Shown here one piece after another: positions 1 to 6,881 of a stretch of DNA of 18,282 nucleotides; position 1 is the stretch's first letter; each line of letters begins with the position of its first letter. The DNA comes from Anaerolinea sp. (GTDB lineage Bacteria; Chloroflexota; Anaerolineae; JAAEKA01), in NCBI GenBank assembly GCA_014879765.1, contig JACSRL010000250.1, positions 1 through 18,282 of the forward strand, written 5' to 3'. The position numbers and the translations under genes are program-made. Under the pieces are notes generated by a model. The model did no database searches. It was not told where the DNA came from and saw only the letters and a list, made by a program, of their open reading frames with translations.

Positions 1-705
1 GGGGCAGATGGGCAGGGCCGCAGCCCGGAGCGGCCGGCAGGCGCAGCCATCCGCATTGGCCTGGCCACGGTCAAGGGCTTGGGGGAGCGCGGCGCTGAGC
101 GCATCGTCGCTGTCCGCGCCGACCGACCGTTTGCCTCGTTGCTGGATTTTTGTCGTCGCACCCGCCTGCCGCGTGCATGGGTGGAGAATCTGATCGTGGC
201 CGGCGCGCTGGACGCCGTTGAATCCTGTGAAGGGGCGGCTGCGGGCGCGCGGCGCGGCTTGCTGTGGCAGCTTGGCCTGTTGCGCTATGAAGAGGAGACG
301 CTGCTGGCCGAGGCAAAGCCAGACCCCGCGCCGGACGAACTGCCCCCGCTCCCGCCGCTGGAGGCCATGGCCGGCGAGCTGCGGGTCATGGGCGTGTCGG
401 CGGGCGCCCACGTCATGGCGCATCACCGCCAGCGCATGCGCGAGGCCGGCATGTGCAGCAGCCGCGACCTGGCCCAGTGCCACAGCGGCATGGTGGTCTG
501 GGTAGCCGGCCAGGTGACGGTGCTCCAGTCGCCGCCGACCGCCAAAGGCTTCATGTTCGTCACCCTGGAGGACGAGTTTGGCATGATCAACGTGATCGTC
601 GCGCCGGACGTGGTGGCCAGATATCGCCGCATCTGGCGCCACGCGCCGCTGCTGGCCGTGATGAAGCCCTTAACCGGCGACTTCCGAAGTTGCCCTACAT
701 CCTGA
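1..705 (+). CDS. dnaE2: Error-prone DNA polymerase III alpha subunit DnaE2, C-terminal part (5' cut by window edge, 3' truncated)
   Basis: The frame is open from base 1, so the gene begins before the window; the TTG at 79 is only an internal codon. The first visible residues are a linker, followed by the helix-hairpin-helix region (motif GLATVKGLGE, then PFASLLDFCRR), the RRGLLWQLGLL stretch typical of DnaE2, and the start of the OB-fold domain (GFMFVTLEDEFGMINVIV). DnaE2 (ImuC) carries out mutagenic translesion synthesis, usually with ImuA and ImuB after SOS induction; those genes are not visible here. After HAPLLAV (about base 660) similarity stops: the family normally continues for roughly 50 more residues (a VxGRxQ strand and more), but here 14 unrelated residues lead to a TGA at 703-705. 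The product is therefore clipped in its OB fold. The catalytic part lies outside the window, so I cannot tell whether the gene is still active. Its 3' end overlaps the convergent brxL by 11 nt. Confidence 0.85.
   Translation, partial: GADGQGRSPERPAGAAIRIGLATVKGLGERGAERIVAVRADRPFASLLDFCRRTRLPRAWVENLIVAGALDAVESCEGAAAGARRGLLWQLGLLRYEEETLLAEAKPDPAPDELPPLPPLEAMAGELRVMGVSAGAHVMAHHRQRMREAGMCSSRDLAQCHSGMVVWVAGQVTVLQSPPTAKGFMFVTLEDEFGMINVIVAPDVVARYRRIWRHAPLLAVMKPLTGDFRSCPTS
676..694. repeat. 19-nt near-perfect palindrome at the dnaE2/brxL junction
   Basis: GGCGACTTCCGAAGTTGCC has 9-nt arms around a single central C; all arm positions pair, one of them as G-T. It starts about 15 nt after dnaE2 similarity ends and abuts the brxL stop codon (695-697). 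It could act as a transcription terminator or 3'-end stabiliser for brxL, but no T-run follows it on either strand. It could equally be a copy of a dispersed intergenic palindrome that marks the recombination point. What is seen is the symmetry; the function is inferred. Confidence 0.5.
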
Positions 706-2746
706 GCTTGACGAACGTCACCTCGAAGGCCTTGCAGGCCCGGAACTGCTGCAGGCGATTGCCGAAGGCGAAGGCGTCGTTCATCTCGTAAGGCTGGAAC
801 ACGTCCAGGCCGCGGTCCAGCAGGATCTTCCAGCCGTGGTCGGTGACGATGTGCCGGGCATGGATCGAGCCGGGCTCGACGAACTGCCAGCTAAAATCGA
901 TGCCCACCGCGCCACAGGCTGTCTGCATCTGTTCCAGATAGCCGCGCTGCTGCTCGGCCTTGAACTCGTCCTCCACCGTGATCAGCCGCACAGCCACCTG
1001 CTCGGTCTCCGGCTTCTGGCGGGCGATGGTCTCCAGCAGTTCCATCAGGTTGCGGGCCTGGAAGAACAGCCGGATGTAGGGATCGGTCACCACGATCTCA
1101 CGGGCATCCTGCAGGTAAGGCCCAAGCAGATGGTCGAAGGTGACGCCGCGCTGGTTCTCCTGAATGACCAGGTGTTTCTCGGCCAGTGGGGCGACCGCGT
1201 CGCCCGCAGATCCCAGGGCTGTTTCAATGCCGGTCGAGCCATCGCTCTCGTCGTGGCGCCCTGGGTCCGGGGCAGACGCAGCGCCATAAAGGCCGGGGTA
1301 GAGCTGCTCCTCCAGCGTCCTGACCGGGATCCTCTCCCCCCGGGCATTGCGGTAGCCAAAGTGTACGGGGACATAGGTGGCGTCGATGCGCAGCAACTGA
1401 TCTTTGACGCGCTTGCGGCCCTCGACGGCAAAACGCAACACCTGCTCGATCTCGTCTGGCGTCGCTTCCTGGTGCGGGTAGAGGATCTTCATCAGGCCGG
1501 AGAAGGTCTTTTCGACGCCGGTGCGGTCACGGTCGGAGATGTCGGCCGACAGCGTGAAGTGGCCGGCATAGAGCTGCGAGTAGTCGTGGTCGCGCAGGTT
1601 GCGCAGGATCTCGGCCAGATAGTCCACCACGAAGCCATAGCCGGTGGAGAACATCTCGCTGCGGATGATATCCACCTCCCAGCCGGGGATGTAGAAGTGC
1701 AGACGATCGAGAAAGGCGGAGTCGTGATACTGCTCAGGCAGGTCGTCGAACAGGTCGCCATGCTTGAGCATGTAGGGCACGGTATGCTGCGTGTTGCCCA
1801 CGAAGGCCATCGACGCCTCCGCGCCCAGGGTCTCGACCCCGCGCGAGAAGGACTTGTTGGCCATGTAGTTCTTGAGGATGTCCACCAGCGCGCGGTCGGC
1901 GCGCTTTTTCTTGCCCGCGAACTCGTCGAAGGCCACCGCATCCCAGAACCCGACCAGGCCGATGCGGCCGGTGGCGTTGTTGACAAACAGCTTGGCCACC
2001 GAAACCTCGCCGCCGGAGAGCAGGATGCCGTGGGGTGAGAATTCGGCGTAGATGTGGGACTTGCCGGTGCCCTTGGGCCCCAACTCGATCAGGTTGTAGT
2101 TGCGTTCGCAGTAGGGAATCAAGCGTACAAGCTGCAACAGCTTGTTGCGCTGGCCGAAGAGCTCCGGGTTGAAGCCCATGCTTTGGATCAGCAGATCGAT
2201 CCATTCGTCGGCGCCGAACTGCCGCCGGGCCGCCAGATAGCCCTCCAGGTCGAAGTCGGAGAGCTGGATCGGCTTGATCCTGTCCAGCAGCCAGGGGCTG
2301 GCGCTCCTCTCTTCGCTGTAGGCGTATTCAAGGTCAGCGATGCACCAAACGCCGCTGACCAGCAGCTTGGGATGGCGCTTGACCGTGTCGGCATCGACCA
2401 GCACCTCCTTGATGCCCAGGTTGGCGAAACTGGCCTCGTAGACGTCGCGCCGGTCGTTGAGCGCCACGCTGACCTTGTCGATCACCCGATGTCGGCCCCG
2501 CTCACGGATGATAGAGCGCACCAGGCCGGCCTCGCTGCGATGCACGTAATGCTTGCGCAGGATCTCCCGCACCGTGTCGATGCCGGATTGGATGCTGGCT
2601 TCGTCGGAGGTGGCGCAGTACTGGCCCAGCAGGTATTCCAGCACGTAGGTGGGCACGATGGCGTTGCCGCGCACCAGCCTGACCAGGTCCTTGCGCACGA
2701 CCAGGCCGGAGAAGTGCTGGTTGATTTTTTGGTCGAGGGGGTTCAC
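695..2746 (-). CDS. brxL: BrxL, BREX AAA+ ATPase of the Lon-like family with a C-terminal MIT_C-like domain
   Basis: BrxL is the last core gene of type I BREX; the AAA+ protein forms rings on DNA and is needed for phage exclusion. I choose the GTG at 2746 (protein begins VNPLDQKINQHF), giving 683 residues, because AAGGAG lies 9 nt upstream and BrxL family similarity starts there; the frame extends 65 codons further up but overlaps pglZ with unrelated sequence. Seen: BrxL N-terminal domain (about 1-170), Walker A GPKGTGKSH (about 222-230), Walker B VAFDEFAG (about 268-275), GNTQ sensor-like motif and FLDRLHFYIPGW, then the conserved AVEGRKRVKDQL segment (about 455). After a linker (about 490-530) the usual Lon serine/lysine protease domain is absent. 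Residues about 535-680 instead resemble MIT_C: DHLLGPYL, VVTDPYIR, then IHARHIVTDHGW and RGLDVFQ, ending in a K-AFEVTFVKL strand. The gene follows pglZ by 46 nt, so both are probably on one transcript. Confidence 0.9.
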   Translation of the reverse strand: MNPLDQKINQHFSGLVVRKDLVRLVRGNAIVPTYVLEYLLGQYCATSDEASIQSGIDTVREILRKHYVHRSEAGLVRSIIRERGRHRVIDKVSVALNDRRDVYEASFANLGIKEVLVDADTVKRHPKLLVSGVWCIADLEYAYSEERSASPWLLDRIKPIQLSDFDLEGYLAARRQFGADEWIDLLIQSMGFNPELFGQRNKLLQLVRLIPYCERNYNLIELGPKGTGKSHIYAEFSPHGILLSGGEVSVAKLFVNNATGRIGLVGFWDAVAFDEFAGKKKRADRALVDILKNYMANKSFSRGVETLGAEASMAFVGNTQHTVPYMLKHGDLFDDLPEQYHDSAFLDRLHFYIPGWEVDIIRSEMFSTGYGFVVDYLAEILRNLRDHDYSQLYAGHFTLSADISDRDRTGVEKTFSGLMKILYPHQEATPDEIEQVLRFAVEGRKRVKDQLLRIDATYVPVHFGYRNARGERIPVRTLEEQLYPGLYGAASAPDPGRHDESDGSTGIETALGSAGDAVAPLAEKHLVIQENQRGVTFDHLLGPYLQDAREIVVTDPYIRLFFQARNLMELLETIARQKPETEQVAVRLITVEDEFKAEQQRGYLEQMQTACGAVGIDFSWQFVEPGSIHARHIVTDHGWKILLDRGLDVFQPYEMNDAFAFGNRLQQFRACKAFEVTFVKLRM

Positions 2747-2760
2747 GGGCTTCTTCTCCT

Positions 2761-2790
2761 TGTCATGCTGAGGGCCGCCGAAGCATCCCG
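2761..2790. repeat. Dispersed intergenic repeat of the TGTCAT-CTGAG...CGAAG-ATC type
   Basis: It fills most of the 46-nt gap between pglZ and brxL. TGTCATGCTGAG at 2761-2772 is followed by CCGCCGAAGCATCC. The arms ATGCT (2765-2769) and AGCAT (2782-2786) form a 5-bp hairpin. From memory, the pattern TGTCAT-CTGAG-N-GAAG-ATC recurs between genes in many bacterial phyla; I cannot search for it here. Its position inside an operon suggests a processing or stability element, or simply a mobile short repeat. Confidence 0.45.
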
Positions 2791-2792
2791 GC

Positions 2793-5285
2793 TCACATCT
2801 CGAAATCGCTGGCAAACGAGCGGCGCAGCAGGTAGCGCGCCGAACGGTATTCCCGATAATGGGACGTGTCGGGAACAGCCTCCTCCAGCCGCAAGACAAC
2901 TTCCTGATTGTTGGCCGCCTCAGCCTGGCTGGTGAGCACAAAACGCACCACGGTCTCTCGCTCCCGTGGGTTCTCGGCCGCCGAATCGAAGCGCAGCTCG
3001 TGCCGGTCGGAGATCAACTGGCCCGCCGCGGTGTAGATGCCCGCGCGCAGCGTGCGGGGCTGAAGCTTGTCGGCCACCGCCTCGCTCTGATAGAAGGTGA
3101 CGCCAAGCTGGCCCGTGGTGATGGTCGTGCCGGCGCTGCGCAGGATTTCGATGCTCACCTGGCCGAGGTCGCTCTGGCGCTTCTTGTTGATCTGAAGCAC
3201 CGGGATGACCACCTCCTGCAAGGCCGCGCCGCCGTGAACATAGCGGCTGCCCGCGCCGCTGACCCGCAGCCGGTTGATCGACTTGGGCAGCAGCAGCTCC
3301 AGGTCGTCGGCCCGCCCCGCCGCCGGGCCGGTGAGCTTCTTGAAGCTGCCGGTCTCGCGCAGGCCATGGCCCAGCACAAAGCGCCGGTTGCGCTGGACGA
3401 TCTCCTGCCCTTGCGGCTCCTCGGCCGCGAAATCGCTGTCGTCCAGGACCTGGTTCTGGTAGATGAAGCCGTGATCGGCCGTCACCAGGATGTTGTTGGC
3501 GTTGGCGTTGGCCAGCTTCTTGACGATCCTGACCAGCTCCTCCAGCGTGGCCTCCACGGCCTCGAAGACCTGCCCCTCGGTCTCGCGCTTGTCGCCCGTG
3601 GCGTCGATGCGGTTGTGATAGACGTAGACCGCGTCGTAGTCGCGGATCCGCGCGCGGCTCTCCTCCTTGCCCAGTCTCAGCAGATCGGCGGCCTGGATGG
3701 CGGTGGCCTTGCCTGCGCTGGCCTGCTCCAGGATCTTCCTGCGCTGCTCAGTGCCCTGGGAGCTGACGCCGTCGACCAGGACACTGGCGCCGTCGGGCGC
3801 GATGGCCAGGCGCTGATGTGGCAGCAGGGCGGCCATGCCGAGCTGGGTGAAGCTGGGCAGCATGGCCAGCGCCGGCTCCAGCGTCGCCTCGTAGCGATCC
3901 TCCTGGCGGATCAGTCGCAGCAGCTCGTCGGCGACTTCATAGCGCAGCGCGTCGGAGATCACCACGAAGACCTTGTTGCCCTTGCGCAGGAAGCTGCCCA
4001 CCTGGCTCTCGTAGAATGTCTGTTGAAGCCGCACGCCGGGCGCGTCCCAGCGGGTGCAGGCGTCCACCTGGGCCTGCCAGGCGTTGTTGAGCTTGAGCAG
4101 GAAGTGGTTGCTGTAGCGTTTTTCGACCTGATCGAGCAACGGCGCCAGCAGCGTCGGCTGTCCTGCCCGATTGGCGTGGTGGATGCACTTGCGGTAGTGC
4201 TGATCGAAGGCATACCAGGTGCGGCTGTACTGGGCCACGCCATCCTCCAGGGAGCGCACCGTCAGATCGAGCGTGTCCAGGCCGGCCAGGAAGCGGGCGG
4301 CGTGGTCGATGGTCTCGACCAGGTGCTGGTAGCGGGGCTGCCAATGGGACTGGCGGCGGCGGCGCACGATCTGCTCCACGGCCGCGGGCGCCAGGGTGCG
4401 TTGAGCCACAGCGCCGATCAGGTCGCCCAGGATCTTGCGCTCGATGGCCTCGAACAGATCCAGCTCCACCAGGCTGCCGAGCTCGCGGCCGTGCAGGTCG
4501 TTCTCGATGCCCAGGATGGCGCTGCAGTCGGCCGACAGGGTCTCGAAGGCCGTCTGATGGCTGACGGTGTTTTTCCAGCGGCGCATGAAGACCACGGCGT
4601 CGTTGCCCAGCCGGGCCGGCTCGCCCAGCCCCGCGGCGTAGCAGGACTTGAACAGTTCGATGGCAAAATCGCGCACGCCAGGCGCAGGGGAGGTGTAGCC
4701 GTAGGCCCGTTCCACCTGCTGCCAGAGAAAGCCGGCCAGGCCGGCGCGCTGCACCAGGCGGATCTTCTCCTCCCTGCCCTCGGCCAGCTCCCCCAGCAGC
4801 GCCTCCAGCACCTCGTCCAGCCGCGGCTCGGCGTTGGCGCAGATGGCCAGCATCTTCAGCCTGATCTGGCCGGCCGTGTCGCCGGCTTGCAGCGTCTGCC
4901 GGAGCGCCTGCCGGCGGCGGGCGGAGCGGAAGAACTCGGCGTGGTCGGCTGCCAGGCTGGCGAACTCGAAGCCCAGCCCCAGCTCGGCCAGCCAGAGCGC
5001 GGCCTGGTCGGCGCGGAACTCGGCGTGAGCCAGTTGCACGTCCAGCAGCCAGTTGTCGGCGTCGGCCGGCGGCGGGCCGGCGTGGTAGAGCAGGAACTTT
5101 TGACGCGGCTCCTGCCGCAGGATGCGATGCTTGACGCCAAACTGATTGTTGCGCAGCTCGATCTTCTCGACGCCGGGCAGGGCCAGCGCCTCGAACTCGG
5201 CGCGCAGCTCACGCTTGGCGTCGTACCAGAAGACGATGCGGTGGCGTTCGAAAAGTCGCGTCAACGCCGCGTAAATTTGGCCCAT
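2793..5285 (-). CDS. pglZ: PglZ, BREX type I alkaline-phosphatase-fold protein (type A)
   Basis: At 830 residues it has the usual length and layout of type A PglZ. The N-terminus (RHRIVFWYDAKRELRAEFE) is the family's signature opening. The alkaline-phosphatase core carries the putative metal-binding motif VVISDALRYEVADELL (about 440), YHNRIDATGDKRETEGQ (about 560) and ILVTADHGFIYQ (about 600), followed by YVHGGAALQEVVIPV (about 680) and a beta-rich C-terminal region. PglZ is essential for BREX defence and methylation phenotypes; its real substrate is unresolved, and it may act as a scaffold or nuclease/phosphatase in the BREX complex. The ATG at 5285 has AAAGGA 5 nt upstream. It lies 35 nt after the HigA-peptidase gene and 46 nt before brxL, so it may be transcribed from the higB promoter as well as from brxC read-through. 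No truncation is seen. Confidence 0.93.
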   Translation of the reverse strand: MGQIYAALTRLFERHRIVFWYDAKRELRAEFEALALPGVEKIELRNNQFGVKHRILRQEPRQKFLLYHAGPPPADADNWLLDVQLAHAEFRADQAALWLAELGLGFEFASLAADHAEFFRSARRRQALRQTLQAGDTAGQIRLKMLAICANAEPRLDEVLEALLGELAEGREEKIRLVQRAGLAGFLWQQVERAYGYTSPAPGVRDFAIELFKSCYAAGLGEPARLGNDAVVFMRRWKNTVSHQTAFETLSADCSAILGIENDLHGRELGSLVELDLFEAIERKILGDLIGAVAQRTLAPAAVEQIVRRRRQSHWQPRYQHLVETIDHAARFLAGLDTLDLTVRSLEDGVAQYSRTWYAFDQHYRKCIHHANRAGQPTLLAPLLDQVEKRYSNHFLLKLNNAWQAQVDACTRWDAPGVRLQQTFYESQVGSFLRKGNKVFVVISDALRYEVADELLRLIRQEDRYEATLEPALAMLPSFTQLGMAALLPHQRLAIAPDGASVLVDGVSSQGTEQRRKILEQASAGKATAIQAADLLRLGKEESRARIRDYDAVYVYHNRIDATGDKRETEGQVFEAVEATLEELVRIVKKLANANANNILVTADHGFIYQNQVLDDSDFAAEEPQGQEIVQRNRRFVLGHGLRETGSFKKLTGPAAGRADDLELLLPKSINRLRVSGAGSRYVHGGAALQEVVIPVLQINKKRQSDLGQVSIEILRSAGTTITTGQLGVTFYQSEAVADKLQPRTLRAGIYTAAGQLISDRHELRFDSAAENPRERETVVRFVLTSQAEAANNQEVVLRLEEAVPDTSHYREYRSARYLLRRSFASDFEM

Positions 5286-5320
5286 GAAGTTCCTTTGGGA
5301 TGCCGATCGTTCAGCGATGG

Positions 5321-6532
5321 CTATTCAGCTTGGTGTTCAGCGGTGGAAAGCAAATCTCGGACCATGCGATTGCCAACAAGGTCAGAATAGATCGTGAAGT
5401 CGTTCTTCTCCCATCGCAGGCGTCCAGCGACAATAGCCGGGGAGATTTCATTTCGTTGTGCAAATGCAATAACATCGCGCTCTTGACGGGCTTCCATCAG
5501 AGCTCGTCCTTCAGTGCGCCAAACCTGATCGGGAATCAAGAGGTTCCTGGCAAACGCGTTAGCCTCGGCCTCGCGGGGGTCATCGTCGCTGCAAGGGGCA
5601 TGATCAATGTCATCGAAGAATGCTACGCTGCGGTCATGCAGATGCAGATGTACATGCGCTAACTCGTGAGCCAGCGTAAACCAGAAGTTGTCCAGACGAT
5701 CGTATCTGAGCGTCATTCCGATGACTGGCCGTCCTGCTGGCGAAAGGAAACACGCGCCGTCAAGATAAGTCTTCGGCAAATGAGGAAGCACCACGAAGGA
5801 GATGCCAGCCTCGTACAACAGCTCGGGAACAAGTCCTGGCCCCGTTGAAAAGTAACTGGCCCGGACTACCTTCCTGAAGAAAGTTTCGTTGAGGGCATGC
5901 GGGTCGTAGGGGGGAAGGTCGTGTTCTTGGGCGAGGAAGAGGACCCGTGCTTGCCAGGCGGCAAGCGCAAAGGAGTCGATTTCATCTCGGGTTCTGCGAC
6001 AGTAAACCGCCTGAGGTATAAACTCACCCAGAGGCGCAAACAGATTGTTCAGCAGCTCTTCGGCATACTCTTTGGCCCTCTGCAGGCCACCGTCCCAATT
6101 GGGAAAATAGCCGCGTTTGAGAAGTTCGACAAAAGGGTAACGGCGGTAATCGTGCGCGCTGTGCGCCAGAGCCCTTCCCGGCTGCTGCAAAAGAACATCG
6201 GCCGGAATGCCTAAGCCTTCATGCAGGTTACGGATCATGCTCAGGCTGAGGGGGCGCTTGCGATTTAACACTTCTGATACTTTACTTTGGCTGCCGATGT
6301 AAGCAGCCAGGTCTTTGCGCGTCAAGCCCTCCTGATCCATGCGAAAGAGGATTGCGTCGACCGGATCTGGCGGCGCAATGGGATAGTGTTCCTGTTCATA
6401 TTGCTCGATGAGCATGGTGAACAGGTCCAGATCTTCCTCTTCCTGGGAGCCAGGCTCAGCGTCCATCAAGGTATACGCATAGGCCAGCGCGGCTTCGTAC
6501 TCAGCCTCGTTCTTGAAGACTTTGGGCTTCAT
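5321..6532 (-). CDS. higA: HigA-type antitoxin (XRE HTH) fused to an ImmA/IrrE-family zinc peptidase
   Basis: The protein has 403 residues. Residues 1-120 match the HigA antitoxin type that partners HigB-2-like toxins: acidic N-terminus, HYPIAPPDPVDAILFRMDQ, then the helix-turn-helix LTRKDLAAYIGSQSKVSEVL and LHEGLGIPADVLLQ. Such antitoxins normally end here (about 120-140 residues). The remaining about 270 residues form an ImmA/IrrE (COG2856-type) metallopeptidase, with the HEXXH zinc motif FTLAHELAHVHLHL near residue 286 and the third-ligand segment EAEANAFARNLLIP near 320. Its ATG (6530-6532) overlaps the higB TGA as TGATG, implying translational coupling. Known roles: HigA neutralises HigB and represses its own promoter; ImmA-type peptidases cleave repressors in response to DNA damage or invasion. 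That this peptidase cleaves its own antitoxin half or a BREX regulator is inference. GC is about 50%, below its BREX neighbours. Confidence 0.88.
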   Translation of the reverse strand: MKPKVFKNEAEYEAALAYAYTLMDAEPGSQEEEDLDLFTMLIEQYEQEHYPIAPPDPVDAILFRMDQEGLTRKDLAAYIGSQSKVSEVLNRKRPLSLSMIRNLHEGLGIPADVLLQQPGRALAHSAHDYRRYPFVELLKRGYFPNWDGGLQRAKEYAEELLNNLFAPLGEFIPQAVYCRRTRDEIDSFALAAWQARVLFLAQEHDLPPYDPHALNETFFRKVVRASYFSTGPGLVPELLYEAGISFVVLPHLPKTYLDGACFLSPAGRPVIGMTLRYDRLDNFWFTLAHELAHVHLHLHDRSVAFFDDIDHAPCSDDDPREAEANAFARNLLIPDQVWRTEGRALMEARQERDVIAFAQRNEISPAIVAGRLRWEKNDFTIYSDLVGNRMVRDLLSTAEHQAE

Positions 6533-6825
6533 CAGATTTTCTCCGCATCAATCCGATCGTATTCGGCGTGCGTGCCAACGAATCGGATAAACACCTTGCC
6601 GCTGTTGTAGTGAATCTTCACAACCAGCCGGTATTGATTGCCTTTGATGTTGAAAACTACGCGGTTGTCGGGCAGAATATCAGCGCTATTATGTCGGGCG
6701 AGGATGTCTTGAGGTGTCTTCCACTGCGCAACTGACACTTCTTTGTGCCATGCTTGCAGAGCTGCTTCGGCGTTACGATGCAGTTGCCAGAACTCGCGCA
6801 ATATTTTAACAGAAATGATTCTCAT
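6532..6825 (-). CDS. higB: HigB-type mRNA interferase toxin
   Basis: At 97 residues this is the usual size of the HigB_toxin family (RelE superfold, ribosome-dependent mRNA cleavage). Recognisable segments are the opening MRIISVKILREFWQLH, DNRVVFNIKGNQYRLVVKI in the central sheet, and the family's C-terminal signature VFIRFVGTHAEYDRIDAE. The ATG at 6825 is supported by that family N-terminus; the only upstream sequence before it is a promoter, so there is no ribosome binding site and the mRNA may be leaderless. Toxin first and antitoxin second is the characteristic higBA order. The pair sits between pglX and pglZ, an unusual place for a toxin-antitoxin module, on the same strand as the BREX genes. 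Confidence 0.92.
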   Translation of the reverse strand: MRIISVKILREFWQLHRNAEAALQAWHKEVSVAQWKTPQDILARHNSADILPDNRVVFNIKGNQYRLVVKIHYNSGKVFIRFVGTHAEYDRIDAEKI

Positions 6826-6826
6826 T
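6814..6826. promoter_or_regulatory. Perfect inverted repeat over the higB start codon, possible HigA operator
   Basis: AATGATTCTCATT has 5-bp perfect arms (AATGA/TCATT) with a 3-nt centre, and it covers the higB ATG (6823-6825). Given its place at the predicted transcription start, the simplest reading is an operator for the HTH domain of HigA. It also differs by one base from the core of the classical Fur box (AATGATAATCATT), but flanking symmetry is poor, and part of it simply encodes MRII, so it may be chance. Confidence 0.4.
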
Positions 6827-6829
6827 CTG

Positions 6830-6857
6830 AGTATAATCCCGTTTTAGAAAAAGTCAA
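6830..6857 (-). promoter_or_regulatory. Sigma-70-like promoter of higBA (and probably pglZ-brxL)
   Basis: Read on the minus strand: TTGACT (6857-6852), a 16-nt spacer, TATACT (6835-6830). Each box matches consensus at 5 of 6 positions, in the AT-rich 56-nt gap after pglX. The -10 box ends only 4 nt before the higB ATG, which places the transcript start at or just inside that codon, consistent with a leaderless message. No terminator separates higA from pglZ, so this promoter likely also feeds pglZ and brxL. Confidence 0.65.
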
Positions 6858-6881
6858 GTACAAAATTCCCTATTCGGGATA

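Noticed and set aside
836..2935. Two plus-strand open frames opposite brxL
   Set aside because: Antisense to the conserved BrxL AAA+ core, no start-site support and no protein-family resemblance.
2747..2941. N-terminal extension of brxL by 65 codons to an upstream ATG
   Set aside because: The extension overlaps the pglZ 3' end in another frame, is unlike any BrxL N-terminus, and the GTG at 2746 has a well-placed AAGGAG.
2859..5390. Long open frame (843 codons) on the plus strand opposite pglZ
   Set aside because: Same low-complexity antisense pattern with no domain; the minus strand encodes complete PglZ motifs.
6814..6826. Fur box at the higB start
   Set aside because: The 13-nt core is one base off the Fur core, but the outer bases of the 19-nt consensus do not match and an iron link to this locus has no other support; a HigA operator is the simpler reading.
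6860..6880. Terminator between pglX and higB
   Set aside because: Only a 4-bp TCCC/GGGA stem with a short T-rich tail is present on the minus strand, too weak to call.
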